Source: Cyclobacteriaceae bacterium (GTDB lineage Bacteria; Bacteroidota; Bacteroidia; Cytophagales; Cyclobacteriaceae). Taken from it: a stretch of 7,886 bases of DNA. The DNA lies in the NCBI GenBank assembly GCA_030589835.1, contig JAUUZS010000183.1:1-7886 (forward strand). Reading direction: 5' to 3'. A model generated the notes under the pieces. It had not been told where the DNA came from, did not search any database, and saw only the letters and a list, made by a program, of their open reading frames with translations. Numbering within the stretch: the stretch's first letter is position 1; each line of letters begins with the position of its first letter. Position numbers and translations under genes: made by a program. Of this stretch, positions 1 through 6,731 are shown in pieces.

Positions 1-2235
1 ACGGAAGTAAAAATAGTAAACGTAAATGATGCGCCGGTAATTGAATTTTCAACATTGAATAATTGTGTCGCCGATACCATTCATTTTGTCAATAATTCCA
101 GTTTAATAAACAAGGACATCTATACTGATTATATAGAGCGTTGGGAGTGGGAAATTGGTGAGGGAGAGGACATCCTCACCTCCTCTGTTCATAGCCCGGA
201 AATAAAATTTGCCGATAATAAACCTGGTGTGTATCCGGTGACTTTAACGGCAACCACAAAATATCAGTGTACCACAACCAGAACGAAATCAATTGAAATA
301 GGGGCTGTTCCAGTGCCCAAATTTAATGGAAATAACCTTGTGATTGGGGCGGTTTCCAGTTTTACTGATGAAACAGAAATCCCCAATCCCAACGCTGGGT
401 TTCCAAACGGATACAGTGATCCATCAGTGTCTATCGATTCTATATGGTGGGATTTTGGGGAACCCTACTCAATCTACGGCTCCTATAAATATGATAGTAT
501 TGCCAATCCTAATCATGAATTCCAGCTCACAGATATGGATTCCCGGGTGTCCATGAAAATCAAAACCAATTTAGGTTGTTATGCCGATACAACAAATTTG
601 TTTACCATTCATGAATCTATTGTTGGAGAATGGTTCCAGGATTTTAATGACCAGGCAAATCCTACCTCCTTCAGAGGGGACAATGCAAGCTGGCGGCTCA
701 AAGTACCGGACGAAAATTTGATAAAAGGAGATAATATGGCATGGGTAACCAGTCGCTTAGACGGCGGAGGTTATAACAATAACGAAAAATCATATGTCAC
801 TTTACCCTGGTTTGATTTGAGCACACTCAAAAGACCCATGCTCTCCATAGATGTGTGGGCAAATGCCCAAAGTATTCGTGATGGGGCAGTGCTTCAGTAT
901 TCGTATGATGGTATAGAGTGGTTTACTTTGGTCGGTGAAGAAGGGGATTTGGCTAAGGATGCTAGAAAACAAATTGGACTCAACTGGTACAATGAAAAGG
1001 GACTGGTTAGCCAACCGGGAAATGGATTGCTGGGGATTACCACTGGATTCAACGAAAGTGGATATGCCTGGACAGGAATACAAGACTCTACCTGGAGAAC
1101 GGCACGCTATCCGCTTGATGACATAAGACCGGATCAGGCTTCCGTGCAGTTCAGAGTGGCATTTGGTAGTGATGATCGAAATCCTGATGACGTCCATTTT
1201 GATGGTTTCGCTTTTGATAATTTCCAGATTCGCGAAAGAAAACACAATGTACTCCTTGAACATATTGATAATCTTAATAATACAAACATCAAAATTGAGG
1301 AGATCAATGAATGGGCACGGAATTACCCTCTTGATATAATTCCTATTCAGTATCATAACAAAACTGATCAAGCGGACACCATATATCTCAACAACAAGTA
1401 TCCTGTTGAGACCCGCGGATCAATTTATGATATCAATGTTTCTCCAAAGGCCTTTTTGGATGGATTTACATCGTACAATTTTTCTGATGCCAATATCGAA
1501 AACTATCACATACTTAACAGAGCATTGGAAGATCCACTTTTTGATATTGATATTGAAATATTGCCAATAAGTCAAAGTGCAGTGGATATTAGTATAACCA
1601 TTACCGCCAACGATACCATTAGTGAAGAAATTATTGTAAACGTCATGCCCATTGAAACAAGCATAAATGGAAATTCAATAGATTTGCCCTATGGAATTGA
1701 GGCCCTGCATAATGTTGTAAAAGACATGTTGCCGGCGGGAGGATATCCATTCTTCGAGACTTGGTCAAAGGGGATGTCTCGAAATATCATTTTGCCCTGG
1801 GATATAAACCACCTTGCGATAGGGAATACGATCTATGATAACTCAAATCTGGGAGTTGTCGTCTTTGTACAAAATGATGTAAACTTAGGTTCCAGAGAAG
1901 TATATCAGGCAGAATTCGCCACACTTCCGGAATTGGAACGAACCATAATTACAGGTTTAGAAGAGGAATTGAATGTGAAAAAATTTAAAAGCGCCAATAT
2001 ATATCCAAACCCGGCAAATCAGTATTTCACTGTGTCCTTGTCCGATCAAATCACTACCGACCTGAATTGGTCTATCATCGATCAGCGGGGAGTGCAACTT
2101 TTGAATGGTACTTTTAAAGCAGGTGAAGATACCTTCGAAATCGATGCCCAAAAATTGCCCAACGGACTTCACATGTTTATGGTTACAAGTGAGATGGATT
2201 ATAGCACCATCAGAAAAATTATAATCAATCGCTAA
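1..2235 (+). CDS. Secreted PKD-domain protein with T9SS type A sorting domain, 5' partial
   Basis: The reading frame is open from base 1, so the true start lies upstream; the TTG at 55 is internal. 744 residues are visible (numbered from base 1). The opening VNVNDAPV resembles the end of a preceding PKD or cadherin-like repeat. Two PKD-like beta-sandwich domains follow (about 11-100 and 101-205), the first with two cysteines (22, 90) that could form a disulfide. Residues about 208-413 look like a jelly-roll of the MAM or concanavalin type (for example SIDVWANAQ, LQYSYDGIEW, FDGFAFDNFQI). Residues about 414-488 resemble the thioredoxin-like part of Omp28-related proteins (NVLLEH, IIPIQYH, SPKAFLDG) but lack CXXC. 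A beta-rich stretch and then a T9SS type A sorting domain (about 666-744; NIYPNPANQYF, LPNGLHMFMV) complete the protein. By family knowledge it is exported, its C-terminal domain is cleaved, and it is surface-anchored or released. Any catalytic domain would be upstream, so the function is unknown. It converges on the lipoprotein gene with no gap. Confidence 0.93.
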   Translation, partial: TEVKIVNVNDAPVIEFSTLNNCVADTIHFVNNSSLINKDIYTDYIERWEWEIGEGEDILTSSVHSPEIKFADNKPGVYPVTLTATTKYQCTTTRTKSIEIGAVPVPKFNGNNLVIGAVSSFTDETEIPNPNAGFPNGYSDPSVSIDSIWWDFGEPYSIYGSYKYDSIANPNHEFQLTDMDSRVSMKIKTNLGCYADTTNLFTIHESIVGEWFQDFNDQANPTSFRGDNASWRLKVPDENLIKGDNMAWVTSRLDGGGYNNNEKSYVTLPWFDLSTLKRPMLSIDVWANAQSIRDGAVLQYSYDGIEWFTLVGEEGDLAKDARKQIGLNWYNEKGLVSQPGNGLLGITTGFNESGYAWTGIQDSTWRTARYPLDDIRPDQASVQFRVAFGSDDRNPDDVHFDGFAFDNFQIRERKHNVLLEHIDNLNNTNIKIEEINEWARNYPLDIIPIQYHNKTDQADTIYLNNKYPVETRGSIYDINVSPKAFLDGFTSYNFSDANIENYHILNRALEDPLFDIDIEILPISQSAVDISITITANDTISEEIIVNVMPIETSINGNSIDLPYGIEALHNVVKDMLPAGGYPFFETWSKGMSRNIILPWDINHLAIGNTIYDNSNLGVVVFVQNDVNLGSREVYQAEFATLPELERTIITGLEEELNVKKFKSANIYPNPANQYFTVSLSDQITTDLNWSIIDQRGVQLLNGTFKAGEDTFEIDAQKLPNGLHMFMVTSEMDYSTIRKIIINR

Positions 2236-2628
2236 TCATTCCCATTGTACCTTAACCTCGTAATCATTGTAGTCATACATAGATTCAAATCCTGTATCAA
2301 GCGTATAATTATAGGATTGTCCTGAGCGGATATCCGGGATAAAAATCGTAATGGATTGAATTTCCCGATTGCCATCGTAAAAAATTACTTCAGCAGTTAT
2401 GTTCTCCGCCTTTAAACCACCCCGGTTATGAAATTCAATTTCTAACCACGCATAGTAAATGGCCTCTTCGTAAATCAGCACTCCACCAGACCAGACTTCA
2501 TGTATTACCTCCTTGGTTTCGTATTCATTTAGGGTTCCGATTTCGACGTAGGGAGGTACTAAATCCACGTCGACAATGCAACTTGATACGCCTATAAGTA
2601 TTGATAATAAAAAGACTATAGCTTTCAT
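2236..2628 (-). CDS. Small predicted lipoprotein, function unknown
   Basis: This 130-residue protein has a type II signal peptide: Lys2, a hydrophobic stretch (residues 4-13), then the lipobox VSSC with the lipidated cysteine at 17. Acidic residues (D20, D22) follow the cysteine, which in some Bacteroidota favours surface display; that part is inference. The mature part (about residues 55-130) alternates beta strands such as AWLEIEFHNRG, ITAEVIFYDGN and ITIFIPDIRSGQSY. This pattern resembles FxLYD or CARDB-like immunoglobulin-fold modules, but I cannot assign a family with confidence. There are no catalytic motifs. The ATG at 2628 fits because the signal peptide starts there; no Shine-Dalgarno sequence is visible, as is usual in this phylum. 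A weak Bacteroidota-type promoter (TTG, 18-base spacer, TAGTTTC, at 2677-2650) lies just upstream but matches poorly. The TGA stop (2238-2236) directly abuts the TAA of the convergent PKD gene. Confidence 0.85.
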   Translation of the reverse strand: MKAIVFLLSILIGVSSCIVDVDLVPPYVEIGTLNEYETKEVIHEVWSGGVLIYEEAIYYAWLEIEFHNRGGLKAENITAEVIFYDGNREIQSITIFIPDIRSGQSYNYTLDTGFESMYDYNDYEVKVQWE

Positions 2629-2684
2629 GATGTTAAGTTTTTGTTTGCAGAAACTACCTGACCAAGTTCTGTGCCAAGATTAAT

Positions 2685-2697
2685 CCGAATAATTCGG
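2685..2697. repeat. 13-base palindrome upstream of the lipoprotein gene
   Basis: CCGAAT-A-ATTCGG is a perfect inverted repeat of two 6-base arms around one base, 57-69 bases upstream of the lipoprotein ATG. Its size and symmetry would suit a dimeric regulator, and its distance would place it near or above a promoter. No second copy was noticed elsewhere in the window. Palindromes of this size also occur by chance in AT-rich DNA, so an operator role is only inference. Confidence 0.25.
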
Positions 2698-2749
2698 GGA
2701 ATAATTAATGATACTTTTAAAGTACTGATAAACAAGGAATTGATTTAAA

Positions 2750-2785
2750 TATAATAAAAACATTGCCCCTCATTTTTGGGGAAAT
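2750..2785 (-). terminator. Possible intrinsic terminator, weak
   Basis: Read on the minus strand, CCCC-AAAAATGA-GGGG forms a 4-base GC stem, extended by two A-T pairs beyond one mismatch. It is followed after a few bases by TTTTTATTATATTT. It lies about 20 bases after the stop of the small open frame at 2943-2800 and about 430 bases below the otsAB stop. The short stem and the five-base gap before the T-run make it a weak candidate. It could end either a small transcript or otsAB read-through. Confidence 0.3.
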
Positions 2786-2799
2786 AACTACAAATAAAA

Positions 2800-2943
2800 T
2801 TATTGACAATAAATCCTTGCTCCCAAAAGCGCTAACTTCACATACATAATTGCGGTTACGAAAGGAAGATTTTTAGCTTGCCCAATTACTCTCCACCATA
2901 AAAAACGCAACTCATCAATCATTGCATATGGAGGGGCATACAT
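2800..2943 (-). CDS. Possible 47-aa membrane-peptide ORF, unverified
   Basis: An ATG at 2943 opens a 47-codon frame ending with TAA at 2802-2800; a second in-frame ATG at 2922 would give 40 residues. The predicted peptide has an amphipathic aromatic start (IDELRFLWWRV), then a basic patch and a hydrophobic stretch (NLPFVTAIMYVKLALLGAR) that could span a membrane, and ends in YCQ. A weak terminator-like hairpin lies about 20 bases downstream. I do not recognise a family. No ribosome binding site or promoter is evident, and an open frame of this length is expected by chance in a 581-base gap. Treat it as a candidate only. Confidence 0.18.
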   Translation of the reverse strand: MYAPPYAMIDELRFLWWRVIGQAKNLPFVTAIMYVKLALLGARIYCQ

Positions 2944-3159
2944 TCCAGAATGGAGGGACAATCAGAAAAAAATGGATTGGTAAAATATGCTTTCTATGAA
3001 AGCACTTATTACTTGCCCTTTCACAACTACAGTTGTCCCTTTTTCATCACGCTAAAAAACCATCAGTAAAAAGAGCGTATAATTCGATCTATCCGTCATT
3101 CATTTACGGAAGTATTGTTTTTGTATTGCTCTGATTAGGAGGTATTTGTCCCTTGTTGT

Positions 3160-3189
3160 TTCCGGTCGTAGCATCAGCTAGGACCAGAG
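3160..3189 (-). terminator. Hairpin just beyond otsAB stop, possible 3' end structure
   Basis: On the minus strand the arms GGTC and GACC, a single G-G type mismatch position, then TAGC and GCTA close a 4-base loop, giving two 4-base stems. Beyond one C-A mismatch the outer arms add two further pairs and a wobble. It begins about 20 bases after the otsAB TAA, where a terminator or transcript-protecting stem would be expected. The following bases (AACAACAAGGG) are not U-rich, so it is not a classical intrinsic terminator. Confidence 0.35.
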
Positions 3190-3209
3190 TAAGTATAGGG
3201 AGCGTGCAT

Positions 3210-5387
3210 TTATTGTTCTGCCAAAAGCTTTAAAAATCCACGAACCTCTTTAAAGGTTGGAATATTGTATTTAGCAGCTGAAGAAGTGCTGCCAACTTTT
3301 ATCGTGATGGCGTTTTTCGGCATGGCTTTAAATGTGTCTTCATCCGTCCAATCGTCACCTATGGCAAGGGCAAAATCCTGCTCGTAGGTGCTGATCCATT
3401 TCTGTGTTGCACGGCCTTTGTTTACGTCAGCGTTTTTAACCTCCACCACCATATCGCCTTCGAGTACCTGAAGATTTTTGCCTGTGGACAAATATTTCAG
3501 ATGACTGGACAGCTCTCTTGATCTCAGCTCGCCAAGACCTGTTTCTACTTTTCTGAAATGCCATACAAGGGAATGGTCTTTTTCTTCAATAAATGAACCC
3601 GGGGTACGGTTCACATAGGCTTCGAGCATAGGTCTGAATTCATTCTTCCACTCGCTTTTTAGTTTGGTGATCGGCTCCCACTTCCCACCTCTTTCCTTAA
3701 GCCATACTCCATGTTCAGCAATGATATCTATCGGCATGTGCCCCACCCATTTGTCCAGGGTTTCGCTGTCTCGGCCACTGATAATCACTACCCTGTTTTT
3801 TGGGTTGCCCGAAAGCTTTTTTAATAAATTGAGCAGGGCCGCATCCGGTTTTGCCGCTTGCGGATCGGGTTGAAAACCCGTAAGTGTGCCATCATAATCA
3901 AGGAACATCATTCTATTCTCTGCTTTGCCAAATTCTACTGCGATAGATTTGCTCACCTGTGCATCCAGGTGCTTGGTGGCCATAGATTTTTGAATTTCTA
4001 TGATATGATTTAAGCGGTCGGTAAACATCTTAACCCAATGATTGATGTTATATCTTTTCAGCGTTTCCTGCATCAGGCTAATATGTACGATTTGCTCTTC
4101 TTCTGGCATGGTCAATGCCTGGTAAATGGCATCAACCATCTGCTCGCTATTGTTGGGGTTTACCAATATCGCATCAGAAAGCTCTTTGGATGCTCCTGCC
4201 ATTTCACTGAGGATAAGCACTCCTGTTTTATCCAACCTGCTGGCAATAAATTCTTTGCAGACCAGGTTCATTCCATCCCGCATTGGCGTAACGAGTGCTA
4301 CATGCGCCATTCTGTAGAAGGCAGATAACGATTCCGGGGCAAAAGACCTGTAGAAGTAATGGATCGGCGTCCAATTTAGCTTTCCAAATCTTCCATTAAT
4401 CCTGCCAACCAACAAATCAACTTCCTCTTTGAGGTCTTTGTATTGCCCGACATTATCTCTCGATGGTACCACGATCATGATGATGGAAACCTTTTCCTCA
4501 TATTCCGGGTATTTTGCAAGGAACATCTCAAAGGCTTTAAGCCGCTTTGGTAAGCCCTTTGAATAATCCAATCGGTCAACGGAAACGATCAGTTTCTGGT
4601 TGCCCAGAGAGGCCCGGTATTTTATTTCCTGATCGATGGTTTTTGGAGAAGCCGCCGTAATTGCATATTTATTATAATCAATTCCCATAGGAAATGAATC
4701 CACCTCTGTAATTCGATTTGCTGATTCTATTCTTCCTCTCGAATTCGGTATGCCTACCAGTCTGCTCACAGAAGACAAAAAGTGCCTCATGTCATCATAA
4801 GTGTGGAATCCAATTAAATCTGCACCCAGCATGCCTCTCAATATTTTCTTTCTCCAGGGCATCATTCGAAATACCTCATACGAAGGAAAGGGGATGTGCT
4901 GAAAAAAACCTATTCCTGCATTTGGCAGTTTTTTACGCACCATTTGAGGCAATAGAAGCAACTGGTAATCATGTATCCAAATGGTGTCGCCATCTTCGGC
5001 AACTTCCAATACAGCCTTGCAAAATATTTTATTGGCTTCGACGTATGCATCAAATAAGTGGCGGTCAAAATTGGCATATTGAAGAAAATAATGAAAGATA
5101 GGCCAAATGGTGTCGTTGCTAAATCCTTCATAAAAGTTCTCAATAAGCTTCTTGGAAAGAAAAACAGGAGCCATATTTTCCTTTTTCAAATCTTTGGTAA
5201 TTTGAATTTTTTCTTCTTCTTTTTTTACGCTCTCTCCAGGCCATCCTACCCATAAATTATTGCCTTCTTTATATATAGAACTCAACCCGGTAGCAAGGCC
5301 ACCTTCACTGGGAACATAGTAAAAGGAATCATCCTCATGAATGATTTTTACTGGAAGTCTGTTTGAAACAATTATAATTTTGCCCAT
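3210..5387 (-). CDS. otsAB: Bifunctional trehalose-6-phosphate synthase/phosphatase (OtsA-OtsB fusion)
   Basis: This 725-residue cytoplasmic enzyme should make trehalose from UDP-glucose and glucose-6-phosphate through trehalose-6-phosphate. Residues 1-465 are a GT20 synthase: VSNRLPV with R10, the glycine loop SEGGLATGL (27-35), WVGWPG (46-51), Y86 and W95, [10 protein letters not shown] with D140, QHIPFP with H164, VDRLDYSKG with R272 and K277, and [10 protein letters not shown] (371-380) for the donor sugar. Residues about 485-725 are a HAD phosphatase: DYDGT (497-501, nucleophile D497), ISGRD with S537, K657 in NKGRA, and GDDWTDED (677-684) for metal. Both catalytic sets look complete. 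I chose the ATG at 5387 because GT20 proteins start a few residues before IIVSNRLPV; an upstream TTG at 5456 would add 23 residues of atypical sequence. No convincing promoter was found. A 273-base gap separates it from the exonuclease, so it is probably transcribed independently. Confidence 0.96.
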   Translation of the reverse strand: MGKIIIVSNRLPVKIIHEDDSFYYVPSEGGLATGLSSIYKEGNNLWVGWPGESVKKEEEKIQITKDLKKENMAPVFLSKKLIENFYEGFSNDTIWPIFHYFLQYANFDRHLFDAYVEANKIFCKAVLEVAEDGDTIWIHDYQLLLLPQMVRKKLPNAGIGFFQHIPFPSYEVFRMMPWRKKILRGMLGADLIGFHTYDDMRHFLSSVSRLVGIPNSRGRIESANRITEVDSFPMGIDYNKYAITAASPKTIDQEIKYRASLGNQKLIVSVDRLDYSKGLPKRLKAFEMFLAKYPEYEEKVSIIMIVVPSRDNVGQYKDLKEEVDLLVGRINGRFGKLNWTPIHYFYRSFAPESLSAFYRMAHVALVTPMRDGMNLVCKEFIASRLDKTGVLILSEMAGASKELSDAILVNPNNSEQMVDAIYQALTMPEEEQIVHISLMQETLKRYNINHWVKMFTDRLNHIIEIQKSMATKHLDAQVSKSIAVEFGKAENRMMFLDYDGTLTGFQPDPQAAKPDAALLNLLKKLSGNPKNRVVIISGRDSETLDKWVGHMPIDIIAEHGVWLKERGGKWEPITKLKSEWKNEFRPMLEAYVNRTPGSFIEEKDHSLVWHFRKVETGLGELRSRELSSHLKYLSTGKNLQVLEGDMVVEVKNADVNKGRATQKWISTYEQDFALAIGDDWTDEDTFKAMPKNAITIKVGSTSSAAKYNIPTFKEVRGFLKLLAEQ

Positions 5388-5513
5388 GGCCTGGATTTTT
5401 GAATTAATATATATAAGAAAAATTAAATCGGGGGAAGTACAAACGATCCTTTTCAACCCTAATTATCATGCTGCGCCCCGATAATATTCTGCGGAAGCGA
5501 AGAAGAAGATCCT

Positions 5514-5533
5514 CCGAAATGAACATATTTCGG
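5514..5533. repeat. Perfect 7-base-stem hairpin between exonuclease and otsAB genes
   Basis: CCGAAAT-GAACAT-ATTTCGG is a perfect 7-base inverted repeat with a 6-base loop, plus a possible T-G wobble. It sits almost exactly midway between the exonuclease stop (5661) and the otsAB start (5387). On the minus strand it could end the exonuclease transcript or lie in the otsAB promoter or leader region. The bases after it are pyrimidine-rich (GATCTTCTTCTTCGC) but not a T-run. The rest of the 273-base gap also shows a distant inverted pair ATCGGGG/CCCCGAT (5427-5433, 5476-5482) and an octamer TGGCAATC repeated at 5633 and 5643; I see no gene in it. Confidence 0.35.
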
Positions 5534-5660
5534 GCTCTCCGAACCCTGTACCTGGGGGTCTTAAGGAAGAAGGGTAATTCAAAAAGAGTGCTTATGGAAA
5601 TGCGTAACTTTTTTTGTAGGCCTATAAAAGCATGGCAATCCTTGGCAATCATCAGCATGA

Positions 5661-6467
5661 TTATTTTTTATTGAATTGCTTCAGCTTAATCTCCGTCAAT
5701 TTCTTTTTCGTATCTAAGGAAAAGTCATTTTTTTGAATCCAATTATAATACATTGGCTCTTTGGCCAAAATGTCCACGACTCTTTTTCCTTTATGCTTTC
5801 CAAAGTTAAATACCTCTTCACCGTCATCATTAAATATCATTCTCCCTGCCAGATCAACCATGTTTTGGAGGGTAATGTTGTGAATTGCATTCATATCATT
5901 ACGTATAACACCAAGCTTATTGCCTTTCATATCTTCTACTTCCTGCCCGTTATAACGTTCAATTTGTTTTACAAGGATTTCATGTGAGGCGGCGGTATCA
6001 GCTTCGGCACTATGCGCATTTTCAAGTGTTTTACCGGAATAAAATTTATAGGCCGCAGCGAGGTTTCTTTTTTCCATTAAATGAAAAATCTTTTGTGAGT
6101 CGATCAATTTTCTTTTTGAAACATCAAAATTGACTCCTGCTCTCAAAAACTCCTCTACCAGCACCGGAACATCGAAACGAAGAATATTGAAACCTGACAG
6201 GTCACAACCTTCCAGGAATTTGGCAATTGTTTTTGCAACGTCTTTGAATAGTGGAGCATCTTTCACGTCATCATCATAAATTCCATGAATGAGACTCGTC
6301 TCGGTAGGAATTGGAATGCCGGGATTGATCCGGTGAGTATATTTTTCTTCGTCCCCATTCGGCATTACTTTCAAAATGGAAATTTCTACTACCCGATCAA
6401 GGGAGATGTTGATTCCCGTTGTTTCAAGATCAAAAAATGCAAGCGGATTTTTAAGTTTTAAGTTCAT
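5661..6467 (-). CDS. DEDDh 3'-5' exonuclease (DnaQ fold) with ExoX-like C-terminal domain
   Basis: This 268-residue protein has a DnaQ-type exonuclease domain at about 8-172. Motif Exo I is FFDLETTG (D13, E15), Exo II is SGFNILRFDVPVL (D99), and Exo III is AHSAEADTAAS (H152, D157), so all five DEDDh residues are present. HGIYDDDV (61-68) matches the usual segment between Exo I and II. The C-terminal part (about 203-268) contains FNFGKHKGKRVVDI and PMYYNWI, characteristic of the small domain that follows the nuclease in ExoX-like proteins. By family it removes nucleotides from DNA or RNA 3' ends using two metal ions. A role in repair or turnover is more likely than proofreading, because there is no polymerase gene nearby; the substrate is not known. 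The ATG at 6467 gives the expected short lead into Exo I. The ATGA at the start overlaps the stop of a doubtful 43-codon frame upstream. Confidence 0.92.
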   Translation of the reverse strand: MNLKLKNPLAFFDLETTGINISLDRVVEISILKVMPNGDEEKYTHRINPGIPIPTETSLIHGIYDDDVKDAPLFKDVAKTIAKFLEGCDLSGFNILRFDVPVLVEEFLRAGVNFDVSKRKLIDSQKIFHLMEKRNLAAAYKFYSGKTLENAHSAEADTAASHEILVKQIERYNGQEVEDMKGNKLGVIRNDMNAIHNITLQNMVDLAGRMIFNDDGEEVFNFGKHKGKRVVDILAKEPMYYNWIQKNDFSLDTKKKLTEIKLKQFNKK

Positions 6468-6595
6468 CTGTTTAAATTTGGTATAAGGGTTGCCCTTTGC
6501 TGTGTATTGTAATATGTGTTGTGCGTCGTGGTTATTATCCCAGGAACAGCCTTTTTTATATCTTCATGCTGTGCTGAATCCTTGCATTTTTTCAT
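6464..6595 (-). CDS. Doubtful 43-aa ORF overlapping the exonuclease start by ATGA
   Basis: In the 264-base gap between mpl and the exonuclease, an ATG at 6595 opens 43 codons whose TGA (6466-6464) overlaps the exonuclease ATG (6467-6465), a layout typical of translational coupling. The ATG sits at the 5' edge of the loop of a 6-base inverted repeat (GGAATCC region, 6576-6601). The peptide begins MKKCKDSAQHEDIKKAV and then becomes a low-information stretch rich in Thr, Asn and Gln, which looks non-coding. Many genes start ATGA, so any frame open there would end this way by chance. No family was recognised. The rest of the gap (6596-6731) shows nothing else I can name. Confidence 0.12.
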   Translation of the reverse strand: MKKCKDSAQHEDIKKAVPGIITTTHNTYYNTQQRATLIPNLNR

Positions 6596-6731
6596 GGATT
6601 CCTACTCTATAGCATCTCAATACTTATTTCTGGCATTGCCTGTTTCGTTTGTTTATACTATGAAGTAACGCGACCAATTGCCGATTGTCTTCATGGTCTT
6701 ATGTGTTCCGATAATCTACTCAGACCCTGTA

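Larger units (their letters stand above)
2629..3209. other. 581-base intergenic region below otsAB
   Basis: This gap between the lipoprotein start and the otsAB stop is AT-rich with stop codons in most frames and contains no recognised gene. It holds a 13-base palindrome (2685-2697), a GGGG/CCCC hairpin with a T-rich flank (about 2750-2785), an open 47-codon minus-strand frame (2943-2800), a small inverted repeat ACAACT-AC-AGTTGT (3023-3036), a 5-base stem with 9-base loop (3092-3110), and a larger imperfect hairpin (3160-3189) just beyond the otsAB stop. The octamer ATGGAGGG occurs twice on the plus strand, at 2928 and 2950. No transposon ends, tRNA or known riboswitch were recognised. It could carry a small RNA, a small gene, or remnants of a decayed gene. 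Confidence 0.6.

Noticed and set aside
802..1371. 189-codon open frame on the minus strand
   Set aside because: It lies wholly inside the strongly supported PKD/T9SS coding region and its translation has no recognisable domain; it is a shadow of the real frame.
3023..3036. ACAACT-AC-AGTTGT inverted repeat followed by CCCTTTTTC
   Set aside because: The stem is short and weak, the T-run is short and displaced by three C residues, and no plus-strand gene precedes it.
3136..3144. Shine-Dalgarno-like AGGAGG on the plus strand
   Set aside because: No start codon opens a meaningful plus-strand frame after it, and the genes here do not appear to use strong Shine-Dalgarno sequences.
5388..5456. Longer otsAB start at the TTG at 5456
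   Set aside because: The 23 added residues do not resemble GT20 N-termini, and the ATG at 5387 sits exactly where the family begins.
5633..5650. Tandem TGGCAATC octamers, 10 bases apart
   Set aside because: Only two copies; similar AT-rich octamers occur elsewhere in the window, so this is not a CRISPR or iteron array.
5404..5658. 84-codon minus-strand frame between the exonuclease and otsAB
   Set aside because: Its translation is rich in Arg and Ile with no recognisable motif, it is antisense to an equally open frame, and it covers the probable otsAB promoter region. A weak case with nothing to support it.
5647..5669. Terminator-like AATCAT-CAGC-ATGATT followed by A and TTTTTT on the plus strand
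   Set aside because: No credible plus-strand gene ends here; the T-run is simply the Lys-Lys-stop end of the exonuclease gene on the minus strand, and the stem is all but entirely AT.
5468..5674. 68-codon plus-strand frame with a very basic N-terminus and hydrophobic end
   Set aside because: It runs into the end of the exonuclease gene on the other strand, carries runs of AGA/CGA/AGG codons unlike its neighbours, and spans the hairpin region. It looks like intergenic sequence read by chance.
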